Of a stretch of DNA of 64,000 nt, positions 48,010-59,097 are shown one piece after another. Location of the stretch: contig VRVR01000043.1 of the NCBI GenBank assembly GCA_009859145.1, positions 144,721-208,720 of the forward strand, given 5' to 3'. Within the stretch, counting starts at the first letter, position 1, and each line of letters begins with the position of its first letter. A model generated the notes under the pieces. It saw only the letters and a program-made list of their open reading frames with translations. It searched no databases and was not told the DNA's origin. This DNA is from Andalucia godoyi (taxonomy: Eukaryota > Discoba > Jakobea > Jakobida > Andaluciidae). Both the position numbers and the translations under genes were made by a program.

Positions 48010-50335
48010 ATGTCGTTTCCTCCACTGGTATGTTTCGTGTTGTTATAATTCCAACGCATTTTCGTCACAACCGACTTTCTTCTCGTTCTTTCGGGGGAAG
48101 AAAGGAAAAAAAAGAAAAAAATTATAATTATGATAAGCCAACTCTCATTCTCATGTACTCTCACTCGCTCACTTCCTCTCTCTTGTTTTTGTCCATATCC
48201 AGGGTATTAATTTGAATTTGCTGCAGCCCAATGCGAGCTCTTCTTTCGGTCTGAGCCCAGCGGACGGCGTGTCGAACTCGCCTCACCAGGATACCACGGG
48301 TTCAGGAACACCGATTTGGCAGCGGCGGTTGTCGGCATCTGTGCGAAGCAATGAGACTTTTCTGAAGCTGAAAATTGACTCGGATGAGATGGAGGTTCCG
48401 CCACCTCAGCCGCAGCACCATCACCATCACCAGCACCAGCACCAGCACCAGCACCAGCACCAGCACCAACAGCAGCATCAATATCAGCAACAAAATCAGC
48501 ATCAACATCAGCAACAAAATCAGCATCAACATCTGCATCCGCATGGGCATCCTCTGTCGTCCATCGTGTCACCAGGAAACAACACCTCCATCGGGGTCAA
48601 TGGCGCCGTTCTGCATAATAGTAGCGCGTCTGCAGCACATGCGCATTTGGGCTACCAATCTCCTACCACCGCTGCTGGACTGCAGTTTCTGAGTCCGAAA
48701 CATTTTGCAAATCTGTCTCTGTGCTCCCCGACCGGTTCCGACTCGTCTGTGGATTCCGTCGGGTCGTTCCTTTCTCCTTCTTCATTCCAAGCGGCCAGTT
48801 TGCTCAACCCTATGAATTCTTGGTTTATTGCAGGGTGGGATCGATCCGAAGCGGTCTTTTCGCCGCAGCAAGGCCATTCAGGTGTTACAGATGCACATGC
48901 AGTGCAGTGGATGCAGCTAGCCGCAGCAGTCCAGCAGCAACAACAACAACAGCAACAGCAGCAGCAGCAGCAGCAGCAACAACAACAGGAACAACAGCAG
49001 CAACAACAACAGCAGCAATATTATCAGCGTCAGCATGAACAACTGTTGCAGCAACATGTTCCGCAGCAGGTGCAGCAACAAGCACAGCAAGAGCAGTATC
49101 ATCCGACAATGCAGAGTCGGTTGTCGCGTGATTCTGCAGTGGAGGACGAAGATGCATTTTTGAACATTCCGGAAGCGACTCCACAAGGAGGTCCGACCAC
49201 TGAGCTGTTTGTTCCTCCACTTTCGAGCCTAGAGTACGGATTACCCGGGTCTGAGCCGATGCATCCAGCGCAGCAAACGGACTCGTTCCAGAGTTTTTTC
49301 GACACTCTTGCTTCTTCCCATTTAGAGATTGACTCGCAGCGCGAAAGCTTGGTGATTCCTCCTGTGCTGTCCGCACAAGCTCGCGCAAGATCAAAGTCCG
49401 GGGGATCGCGGATGGTCACGTCTGCTTCTGCACTGGAAGCCATGCAGGATGTGCCGCAGGTCGCGGAAAATGCAGGCAGCTTCCATGAAACAACTCCTTC
49501 GCGCCGGGCCCATTCAGGGCCAGCTTTGGATCGCGCAAGTTCGGAAGACGGAATGGCGACGATGATGCATCACGATACACACACGAGTTCCGTGTCCTTC
49601 CAAATTCCTGCGTCCACTTCGTCCCATTCTCCGGCAAGCGGGGTGTTTTCCAACACGCGACCGTCTTCCCAGTCCATCGGAGGCCGAGTCTGGCGCGTCG
49701 AATTCAGCGTACCAGACTTTGATGCCTCAAAGTACCTGTATTTTGAGCTGCGCACTCTGAAGTCGCTGTTCCCCGTGTTTCCAGACGTCCTGTACACCCG
49801 ACGACGGTACAAGCTCTCCGTGTCGATCACGCTTCCGAACTTCGGCCGCGTTCCAAACCTCGTCATGCTGTTTGGAATTGTCGATTCAACTGTGAAGTAT
49901 ACATGTGATGACATTATTCCCCGAACAGGCGCGTATGTCGATGAGCATGGAAGCGCCTGTTTTAAGCTCTTTTTACGCAAGAAGAAGTCGTCTCTCTCTG
50001 GCAACGCGTCGACAGCCACCACCATCTCTTCTTCTTCAGCCGCATCCACGGCAACGAACACTCCCGTTACGAATGCTACTAATTCTTCGTCAATGCCAAC
50101 TGCGACCACCGGCTCGAATCCCAGCATGTCGCCTGCCGCCGACGTTTCGCCAATCCCCGTCAGTCCGACTTCCATTGCAAGCACCGAGTACCGGCTGTAC
50201 ATTGCCCTCGGCTTTGCTCGGCCTGAAATGCCGCTCACCGAGCAGTGTGTCCCCGCCGTCAGCGAACTACAGTCCGTCGCAGCTCTCGCCACCTCTCCGC
50301 CATTTCGCATCGTCCAAGCCCTCGTCGCCGAGTAG
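48010..50335 (+). CDS. Gln/His-rich protein with a C-terminal beta-type domain (two exons)
   Basis: Exon 1 is 48010-48027 (MSFPPL), exon 2 is 48203-50335; joined 716 residues. The exon-2 frame has no ATG upstream until a stop, yet its start looks coding, so a 5' exon was needed; ATG-six codons-GTATGT fits in phase 0. The N-terminal half has His/Gln tracts (48408-48540) and a 30-residue Gln run (48935-49020). A folded region at ~495-600 reads VWRVEFSVPDF, then LYFELRTLKSLFPVFPDVLY, RRRYKLSVSITLPNFG and ACFKLFLRKKKSS, with regular beta alternation. It recalls beta-sandwich transcription-factor domains, but I cannot name a family. Poly-Gln plus such a domain suggests a regulator; that is inference. 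Confidence 0.75.
48028..48202 (+). other. Predicted 175-nt spliceosomal intron
   Basis: It begins GTATGT, ends with a pyrimidine-rich stretch and TATCCAG, and includes TACTCTCACTCGCTCAC as possible branch region. Joining the flanks keeps the reading frame (phase 0) and supplies an ATG to a long frame that otherwise lacks one. Confidence 0.7.
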
Positions 50336-50768
50336 CAGCGGCACCACGCCGTACATATGCGCTTCCCCCCGGTGTCACAACTCCCAGACTACTGCTACAT
50401 AAAAAACATAAATACCAAATAATAAAATAAGTTAAAAACATGGAGAGAGAATAACTTCTGTAGTGCGGAAGTTGCAAAAAATAAAGTAAATTAATTACAC
50501 AAAAAACGTGTCACTGAGTGTCATGTCACCACCACCCCTTGCATTTTTTTTTTTGGCTCAGTCAGTCATACTGTCAGTTCTGTCATTCCTTGAGTCGCCC
50601 TCTGTTTTCTGAAATTGTCGTGTCTCCGCATTTTTCCCGGTTTTTCCAACTTTTCCGCTTTTTCCGTCTTTGCTTTTTCTTCATCTTGTTTTTCTCGTCT
50701 TGATGATTTCAGCGGCTCGCTACTTGGTAAAAAGACGGGCTGCAGGTTTCGCGGGTCACTAGTAAGCG
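50336..50768. other. Intergenic between head-to-tail genes
   Basis: 433 bp; AATAAAATAAG (50420-50430) and AATAAAGTAAA (50480-50490) can serve as poly(A) signals of the upstream gene. From 50580 the sequence is T/C-rich and forms the promoter side of the TMEM144 gene. No gene. Confidence 0.5.
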
Positions 50769-51225
50769 ATGGCACAGTACAGTACGACCGCGGGGTACTT
50801 GGCGGTGGTGACGGCGATTCTATTTTTCGGGTCTTTTGCGACGCCGCTGAAGAGAAAGTCGGTTGTGAAGCTGCATGTGGACCCGCTTGTGATGCAGCTC
50901 TACATGATGGTTTCGATCTTCCTGTGCAACTGGCTGTCGCTAGCAGCCGACCCCAACTTTGAGTTTTCCGTGTTTGGCTTCTACTCGGCAGCAATGTGGG
51001 TTCCGGGAAACGTGTTTGCAGTGCTCGCAATCCGATTTCTCGGTCTCGGAGTCGCCCAGGGAACCTGGTCTGGGCTCATCATGCTCGTGTCGTTTGTCTG
51101 GGGAGTCACGGCCTTTGGACAAACTGTCAAGTCAGTCGTAGGGGCAGTATTTGGCCTGTTTCTGCTGGTTGCCGGTGCCGCTGGTCTTGGCATGGTTCCC
51201 TCTGACCCGTCCACATCCTCATCTG

Positions 51226-51292
<67 letters not shown>

Positions 51293-51890
51293 CTCGAATG
51301 GATACGGTCATGACCGTGACCAAGGTTCTGAGGCGTCAAAGTTGCTACTTCCGAGTACTGCTGCTGCTGGTATTGCGTCTAAGCAGGATGCAGCTGCCGT
51401 TGCTGGTGCAAAGAACAAGGTGATTGGAGCGTTTTGCTGCTCGATGACGGGGCTGCTGGCAGGTACAACAATGATTCCTGCGCGATTCAATTCAGACGCG
51501 TCCATCAACTTTGTTGCGTCGTTTGGGATTGGAGTGCTGATTGTCACGCCGATTGTGGCGATAGTGTGGTTCACAACGCGGTACATCATGCTCAAGAAGA
51601 AGGGACAGGCACACTTGTTTAAAATCGAATTTCACCCCAAGGAAGCTGCGTTGCCGGGCTTGTTGTGCGGTGTGCTGTGGAGCATAGGAAATGCAGGAGC
51701 GACGATTGCCGTGATGTCGCCGTTGGGACTCACCATTGGTTATCCGCTATCCCAGGTTGCCATGGTGGTTTCAGGGCTTTGGGGAATCGTGGTCTTCCGA
51801 GAAGTGCGCGGCTGGAAGCACATTTCCATGTTTGCTGTCTTTGCCATGGTCGTCCTTGGAGGAGCTGCATTATTAGCCCTGTTTGGATGA
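50769..51890 (+). CDS. TMEM144: TMEM144-family membrane transporter
   Basis: 373 residues, ATG at 50769. TMEM144 proteins are ten-helix members of the drug/metabolite transporter fold and are suspected carbohydrate transporters. Family blocks: GYLAVVTAILFFGSFATPLKR (helix 1 and the conserved Phe-Gly-Ser-Phe), DPLVMQLYMMVSIFLCNW, GGxxW-type MWVPGNVFAVLAIRFLG, then LGVAQGTWSGLIMLVSFVWG. The second half repeats the fold: GLLAGTTMIPARF, PGLLCGVLWSIGNAGATIAV and LGLTIGYPLSQVAMVVSGLWGIVVFREVRG. The central cytosolic loop has an expanded Ser-Gly run from a 6-bp repeat (51223-51293), absent from typical members. Substrate unknown. Confidence 0.92.
51223..51293. repeat. TMEM144: (TCTGGC)n coding Ser-Gly in the TMEM144 loop
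   Basis: About twelve in-frame 6-bp units between transmembrane helices 5 and 6. Confidence 0.95.
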
Positions 51891-51994
51891 CAGCGCTTTT
51901 CCGGCCCCTTCATGTACCATGTTGTTTATTGTTCTCTGGCGCATGTACGTTTGTCTTTTCTTTTAATATTAATATCATTATTGTTTTGCTGTTG

Positions 51995-54900
51995 TTATTC
52001 GGGATTCAATGGCTTCCGGCGATGCATGATGATCTTCCTCAATGTTGTAAAGATCATCGCTGCAACAGTAATCAGACCCACCAGCACATTGACACACACG
52101 GCTCCCGCTTGCGCGATCGAAATAATGTAGATGGTCGTCTCCATCTGTGCCGAGGTTCGGCCTAGATAGGCCACTGGGAATGTCGCCATGAGCGTTCCAA
52201 GGTCAAAAATCGAGTTGAAGAAGAAGAGATACTTATCAGTGGCATCGTGAAAAGGCTTCTTCACGGCAGCGAGCCCTATGCGCAAGAAGTCAACAAGACA
52301 GACGAGAGACAGCTGGAGAACAGGGTCGATGGCACAATAGTCACCGACGACCACAATGCAGGCATCCAGGAGTGTGCACAAGATCATCCATGCATCGAAC
52401 CACAATGCATGCGACGCATACGGCTCAAAATACAGCGCGGTGAAGGAAACCCGTTTTTGACACTGCTCTGCCGTCGTTGTCGTTACATCGCTGCTGGATT
52501 TGGCGGCCTGCATCCGATGCCAGACAGGCATGGCAATCAAGAAGCCAATCAGCGCTGCAGCAAGGCACACCAAGCTCAAAAACGACTGAAATACGGCAGA
52601 CGTGTTGAACAGCAGTTGCACAAGTCCAGTGACAAAGAGTGGAAAGAGAACAGCGGTCAGCATGCTCAGTGTGATCATGTACAGTAGTCGGTACATGAAC
52701 CCCAGCACAAGTGCTCTTCGTCGCGAGCCCTCCGATGATGTCTTGTTGCTGCCATCGGGAGGAGCAGCAGTAGCGGTGGTAGTAGCAGCAGCAGTTGTCG
52801 TTGTTGCGGTTGGGGTATTACCGTGTTCACTCTTGGGCATGCTCCCCATCGCACAGTCGTCTCGCACAATGAACGATGATTCATATGACATCGTGGAAGA
52901 AAGCGATGTCGGCTCGTCAAATCGGAGCCTGTCTATGATGTCTCCATTTCCATCACGACCACTAGTGTGATCAGTGTCGTCCGTCAGCTCACAGACTGCA
53001 TATGGATTATCATGAAATGTGACCCGCGAGCGCTCTTTGAGAAACCCCCGCTTTGCAAAAAGCCTTCCTTTCTGCGTCTGAGCGTTTGCAATCTCTTCCA
53101 GCACCGCAGATAGCCGTTTCATGTCAGCTGGAGAAATGCCAGAGCTCGTTCGAGATCGTGGGGGTTGAGTTTGGGGTTGAGTCTGAGTTTGGGATTGAGA
53201 TTGAGAGTCTATGGAGCCCGAGTCGGCGCTGCCCTGATTCAGAGGAGAAAGCCTCGGAGTGCATCCACCTTGTCGAGCGACGCTAGGGGACGCAGGTGGA
53301 AATTGTGTGGCAAAGAGCTGAGATGGAGACTGAAGATAAGCGCCTGGAAGCTTCGACGACGCACCATCAAGGATCATCGGCGGAAGACGGTTTCTCGTAC
53401 GTACGCCAATGAGCGGGGAGTCCGAGACGTGATCGAAAGACTCCGTCCGCACATCAACCAGTAGTCCTGGGCGAATCGCGGACGCCTCGCGATGCAGGGT
53501 CCGTTGCATTGGCGTCTGATCCTCAAGATCACCTGGTGCATTTTCGACTGGAGTGCTCGATTCGATAGGTGATCTGGAGTGCATTAAAGGCGTAACAGAG
53601 GTCGACTTTCGCCCGAACGTCGCGCCTAATCGTAAGAAGCTCCTGAGCTTGGTTCGAAGGAACGACTGCCGGCGAGCGAGTTCTTTCACCAAGAATCCCT
53701 GAATGATGCGCATGATGAGAAACAAATTGAAAATAACAAACATCGAGAACATAAACGCAAGGAACAGCGATTCAAACGACTCGCTAAAGGTTCCATGCGC
53801 GTTCTTCAAGAAGATCTTCAGGCTGGAATCCGTTTCGTAGTCCACTTCCTGTGTTGCATATCCAATTGGATCCCCGACGTCTCGGAGGAATCCGATTTGG
53901 AAACCAAACAAGATCACGCTGAATCCTTGGACAAACACCTCGATGTACCACAGCGGAAACTCCACTCGCAGACATGCAAAACGAACAAGGTTTTGAATTG
54001 CGTCCAGGACTTGCAGCGACGAGCCGGATGCAGAGGACGACGCTACGGCTGACGATGCGGCAGCTCCCGAAACCGCTTGCGATGCATCTCCGTAGGAATC
54101 TCCGCCCACGGGAGGCAGCTTATCCGGGATAGTTGGAGGAGGCGCAGGAAGCGGAGGAGGAGAGGGAGTTCCCTGCGGAGGATCACAGGACGGTAGCGTC
54201 GCATTGTCGTTGTTGCACACATCACACGCTTCTCCCTTGAATCGTGGGTCGCATACACACAGGCCCAGAGGCGAACAGTAGCCGTGCCCGGAGCACGTCG
54301 TATTCGACTGGCAGAATCTTGAACACTGACTCACGCCATCACTGTTGTTCATAGAGGATACTTGTGGAAACAGATTAGCCCGACACACGTTGCATTGGCT
54401 GCCGGTAAAATTCAAAGAGCACTTGCACGAGCCATTCAGGTTGCAGATCCCGTGACCTGAGCAATTGCTGACGGGATCACAGTATACATTGCAAATCCCA
54501 CTCGGGTAGCGATTTGAAAGACACGCAGTGCAGTTCGACGACCGAGCGGAAGTGGCCGTACCAAAGCCTTCTGGGCACGCGATGCATGTGAAATCCGTTT
54601 CAATTCCATTTGAATACGTGTTCACAGGACACTCAATGCATCTACTCTGGTCGTCACTCGGAGCAGTGCCGGGTTCGCACAGATGACACTGTGGCAGCGT
54701 CTGATTCGATATCGAGCCCAGTCGACATTTTACGCACGACGTCCTGTTCACGTTCGGTTCAAAGCCATCGGAACAAGAAACGCACCCTCCCACCATGGTC
54801 TCATTTCTCACCTTTCCAGATTCGCAAGCAGCACATCCGTCTCCCTGGCTGGAAATCTCCGTTCCAGCAGGGCATTGCAGACACAGACCTTTGAGATTCA

Positions 54901-57900
54901 AGTCCGAGCCGTTGTAGTAGTACGAATGTTCTGCACAGGGCACACAAAACGACTGGTTCAACGACGGTTCAAATCCAAATGAGCAGAACGTACAGTTGAA
55001 TTGCGTTGATGCATTTGAATAAGTGTTGGTCGAGCAGCGAACGCACGAACCATTCGGCGCATGTCCAAAGCCGGAGTTGCACAAAACAGCAGCAGCAGGA
55101 ACACTGCAATTCGAAGCACTACAGTTTTGCAGCGCCTCCGTTGCACTGGTAATGTTGCACGCACTACGATCTTCAATGCTTGACCAACCATCGGGGCAAC
55201 GAGCACACAAGAATCCAGTGGAGGTATTCGAATAGAATCCTTGCGCGCACGCCATGCATCGAGATTGGTTGGCGGACGGCTGCTGTCCAGGTCCGCAGAC
55301 ACTGCAAATGAACGACGTAGAAGAGTTCGAATACGACCCGGCTGGGCAGGACACGCAGTCTGCTCGCTCCATATTTGGTTCCGTACCAGAAGCGCAAGGA
55401 GCACATGACCCGTTCGACTGTGTGTGGCCAAGAGCTGAAAACCTCCCAAGGGGGCATGCTACGCACGATGTTGAGTACAAGGGCATGAATCCTGCTGGAC
55501 AAAACGAACAAATGGGCACTGTTTCATTGGAAAACATGTTATCAGAACAAGAAACGCAAGCATCGTTCACGAGTTCTTTGCCAGCAGGACACCGGCTGCA
55601 AAGGATTGACGACAAGTTGAAGAATTCATGAGCACCGCAAACAACGGGAACACAGCGGGCACGATCTTCCGTGGCCAGGCTTCCGGGTTCACAAACGGCG
55701 CACACGTATCGGGATGACGCATTTGAGAATGAATTACCATCACATCTTTCGCACACGGATCTATCTGCCGACGACTCGTGTCCATCTGGACAAGAAATGC
55801 AAAGGCCATTTGTGGATGAATTGGAGTACGATTCTCGCCCACAGAGAACACAAGCACTGTTGTCAGGCATAGGTTGGTGCCCCGTCGGACACTGAAGGCA
55901 AGAAAACGACGTGGTCGAATTGGAGTACATATTCGATGCACACGCGATGCAAGAACTTTGATTCTCGGAGGGCTCATATCCAGCAGAGCAGTAGTCGCAA
56001 ACACCATTTGCAGAATCGTTAGAAAACATGCCTCTTGGACAACGTATGCAGTATGACCTGTCCAATTCGGGATAAAGGCCCGGTGGACATCCCAAACAGA
56101 CGAAACTGGTCGACGCATTGGAGTACATGTTGAGTGGGCAGACGGCACACGATGTGCGGTCGTCGCTCGGCTGGTTCCCCGGAGGGCATGCTGTGCAGAC
56201 ACCAGACGTTGATGCATTGGAGTACATGTTGAGTGGGCAGACGGCACACGATGTGCGGTCGTCGCTCGGCTGGTTCCCCGGAGGGCATGCTGCGCAGACA
56301 CCAGACGTTGATGCGTTGGAGTACATGTTGAGTGGGCACACGGCACACGATGTGCGGTCGTCGCTCGGCTGGTTCCCTGGAGGGCATGCTGCGCAGACAC
56401 CAGACGTTGATGCGTTGGAGTACATGTTGAGTGGGCACACGGCACACGATGTGCGGTCGTCGCTCGGCTGGTTCCCCGGAGGGCATGCTGTGCAGACACC
56501 AGACGTTGATGCGTTGGAGTACAGTGGTGAGTGGGCACACGGCACACGATGTGCGGTCGTCGCTCGGCTGGTTCCCCGGAGGGCATGCTGTGCAGACACC
56601 AGACGTTGATGCGTTGGAGTACATGTTGAGTGGGCACACGGCACACGATGTGCGGTCGTCGCTCGGCTGGTTCCCCGGAGGGCATGCTGCGCAGACACCA
56701 GACGTTGATGCATTGGAGTACATGTTGAGTGGGCACACGGCACACGATGTGCGGTCGTCGCTCGGCTGGTTCCCCGGAGGGCATGCCGTGCAAATAAAAC
56801 TGGTAGATATATTCGAGAATAAATTGCTTGGGCACGGTTCGCAGAATTGCTGACTGGAGCTAGGCTGAAAGCCAGAGTCGCACAATGCGCATCGATTCAT
56901 TGTGGACGAATTGGAGAATTGATTGGACGGACATGAGACGCAAGAGGATGCTCCAGCGGAGGGCTCTAAACCATCTTCACAGGTCATGCAAATGCCGCTG
57001 CTAAGGACAGAATTGGAAAAACGTCCAGAGGGACAAGTCGAGCACGAAGATCGGTCTGCAGTAGGCTCTGAGCCGTTGACGCAGTATGTACAGACAAAGC
57101 CAGTGGAAGCATTGGAGTACTTGCCCAGTGCGCATTGCAAGCATGCTTCGACGGGAAAGAAAGAGACGGTTGACCCGGACGGACAGTCGTTGCTGCAGTC
57201 TCCTGTTGGATACCTGGCCAAACTGCACAGCGAGCAGTCGTTTGCTCCAGAGTGATTTGGATCGCACACACATTGTCCTGAGGCATTGCAAACACCGTGC
57301 GAGGAGCAGCTAATCTGTGCATCGCAGAACACATCGCATGATGCGCCATAGTAGTGATTCGAACACTGGGAGCAGTTCGCTCCCGCATATCGAGCTGGGC
57401 ACGTAACCGAGACGACTTTGGTGTCGATGCTGACACCTGTAGGAAACCATTGGATTTGCGACCCCGATACGGCACGAGCAGACAGCGATGCCGTTCCTTG
57501 GCTGAGCCCCAATACCGGCACACTAGCAACCTTGTTTGTATTACTGATTGTCACAGATGGCACCTGAAACGTCGCCACTGTTGAATTCGACGATGCAAGC
57601 GAGAGAACAACCGTGCACGGAGCGAACTCGACAGAGCACGGAGACCGATACAGGGATATTTCGACAGTGTATACAGATGCCTGGCCAGAAAGAGAGAGCA
57701 CTCCTGCATTCACCGTCATGCTGATGATGTTTGTGACTGTGAGTTGGAGCACAGGTCGCAGCGACGCAGATGCCAGCGGACTCCAGATAGACGCTGTGGT
57801 ACTGCTCGCCGAGTGTATCCTCAATCCAAAATTGCGATTCGCAGATACAGTCCAGAACATTGCGGACGGCGTAATGTCCACAGTGATTGGAATGTTTGCA

Positions 57901-58352
57901 GTAGGAGACCCCGGAAACGCAGGAAGATTTCCCGGCAAAGCAGTGGCGGAAGGCTGGTTTGACCACGTTATGCTTGACGAAGTCCAGCTCGATGTTACGT
58001 TGTACAACGTAAACGGCCCACCGCTGTTGTTTTCAAACGTAAAGATGAGCGATGCCGCCACGATGTACGACGAGCTTGCAACACACTCAAACACATTTCG
58101 TACGCGGAAAACACTCCGAAGCTCGCTTATCAGCAGCGCACTGTCTCGCGCCTGCATCCTCGTCGTAATCGTGCTGCTCGACAGCAGCCCGTCGTCCACC
58201 TGCGCAAAGTCCATCGCAGATTGATCCAGCGGGAACTGGACCGTCGTCGTCGACTGAGCTCTTACGCAGTCATGCATCAGCACCAGCAGTAGTACAGTGC
58301 ACACAACACCGCAGCACCCAGTGCGGCTGTTCCGCTTCATTATCGCCACCAT
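51995..58352 (-). CDS. Cys-rich multi-repeat membrane protein, frame broken by +1 base
   Basis: About 2118 codons from the ATG at 58352 if one extra base at ~56523-56527 is disregarded; as read, the frame fails inside the repeats. Signal peptide: VVCTVLLLVLMHDCVRAQS. Residues ~35-215 resemble the DNRLRE/CBM96-type beta domain (WTSSSITWSNQPS, VDITPSAMFW). An EGF-like unit follows (~344-390, CSSHGVCNASGQCVCDPNHSG). Then come ~25 Cys-rich units of about 33 residues of ephrin-receptor/GCC2-GCC3 type (CPxNxYSNxSTxxxCxxCPxGxxPSxDxxxC). A second EGF-like pair (54200-54490) precedes about seven membrane helices between 54000 and 52030, with a long polar insert. The plan suggests a cell-surface receptor or adhesion protein; its ligand is unknown. 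The convergent TMEM144 gene ends 104 bp away. Confidence 0.8.
56124..56818 (-). repeat. Seven near-identical 99-bp tandem repeats
   Basis: Units start at 56124, 56223, 56322, 56421, 56520, 56620 and 56719. All are 99 bp (33 codons) except the fifth, which is 100 bp because it reads TACAGTGGTGAGTGGG where the others read TACATGTTGAGTGGG. Units differ by only a few bases, unlike the diverged copies on both sides. Confidence 0.97.
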
Positions 58353-59097
58353 TATTCCATGGCCTTCGACTTTCTCGTTCACTTTTTTTCACTTCTTTTC
58401 CTTCTTCTTCCTCTTCTTTAGTGGATGAACGTGGTTTTTGGAGTCTGCGGGTTGTGCAACCCCGGGGTTCCCGAGTCCAGTCTGTTCTCAACTAGAAAGA
58501 ATGAGGACCCAACAGTCAACACCTAACAGCGAATGCCGCGTCTGACTGCATCTCCACACCCACTGTGCCCGTGCAGTCGCTCACCAACAACACGTCCGAC
58601 GATGCAGACCTGGTTTCCCTCGCTTACGACGCTCGAAGCATTCCGTCAGCACTTTGCCTGGACGTCGGTGGACAAGCGATGCGACGGACTGACGACTATG
58701 TTTTGCAAAGTTTCCTCATTTCAGCATTCTTGTTTCAGCAGCAACCTCCGCTTTGCTCGGACGCACACTTGAAAAAGCACCTTACGGTAGGAATGACAAC
58801 GGAGGAATGACAAATGACAACGGAAGAATGACAAATTGATGGAGGAGTGCTTTGTATTCTGCAATAGCATTTTGAAAAAACCCTGGGCGCACTTCGGGAT
58901 AACTAACCCCCTGCTGCTGCAAATCAAACCAATGCAATGCACACTGGAGCGACCATGGACTTTTCAAGCGGTTTTCCCCCTCCATTTTCAATTATACGGA
59001 TTCTTGGTACAATTCAACACTTATTATTATTATTAGAGCGTCGAATTCTGATTTGCTGTTATTATTATTATTTAAATTTAGATTTGATTGTGGAATA
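58353..59097. other. Divergent intergenic region; one coding-like relic
   Basis: 745 bp. A plus-strand frame without a good ATG (about 58505-58810) reads PVQSLTNNTSDDADLVSLAY and ALCLDVGGQAMRRTDDYVLQ; it looks coding but I do not recognise it. It could be a remnant or an exon. Beyond 58820 nothing is seen; (TTA)n occurs at 59022-59036 and 59060-59070. Confidence 0.35.

Noticed and set aside
56124-56818. Regular tandem repeats that might be read as a CRISPR-like array
   Set aside because: Units are contiguous 99-bp coding repeats without spacers and encode a Cys-rich 33-residue module in frame.
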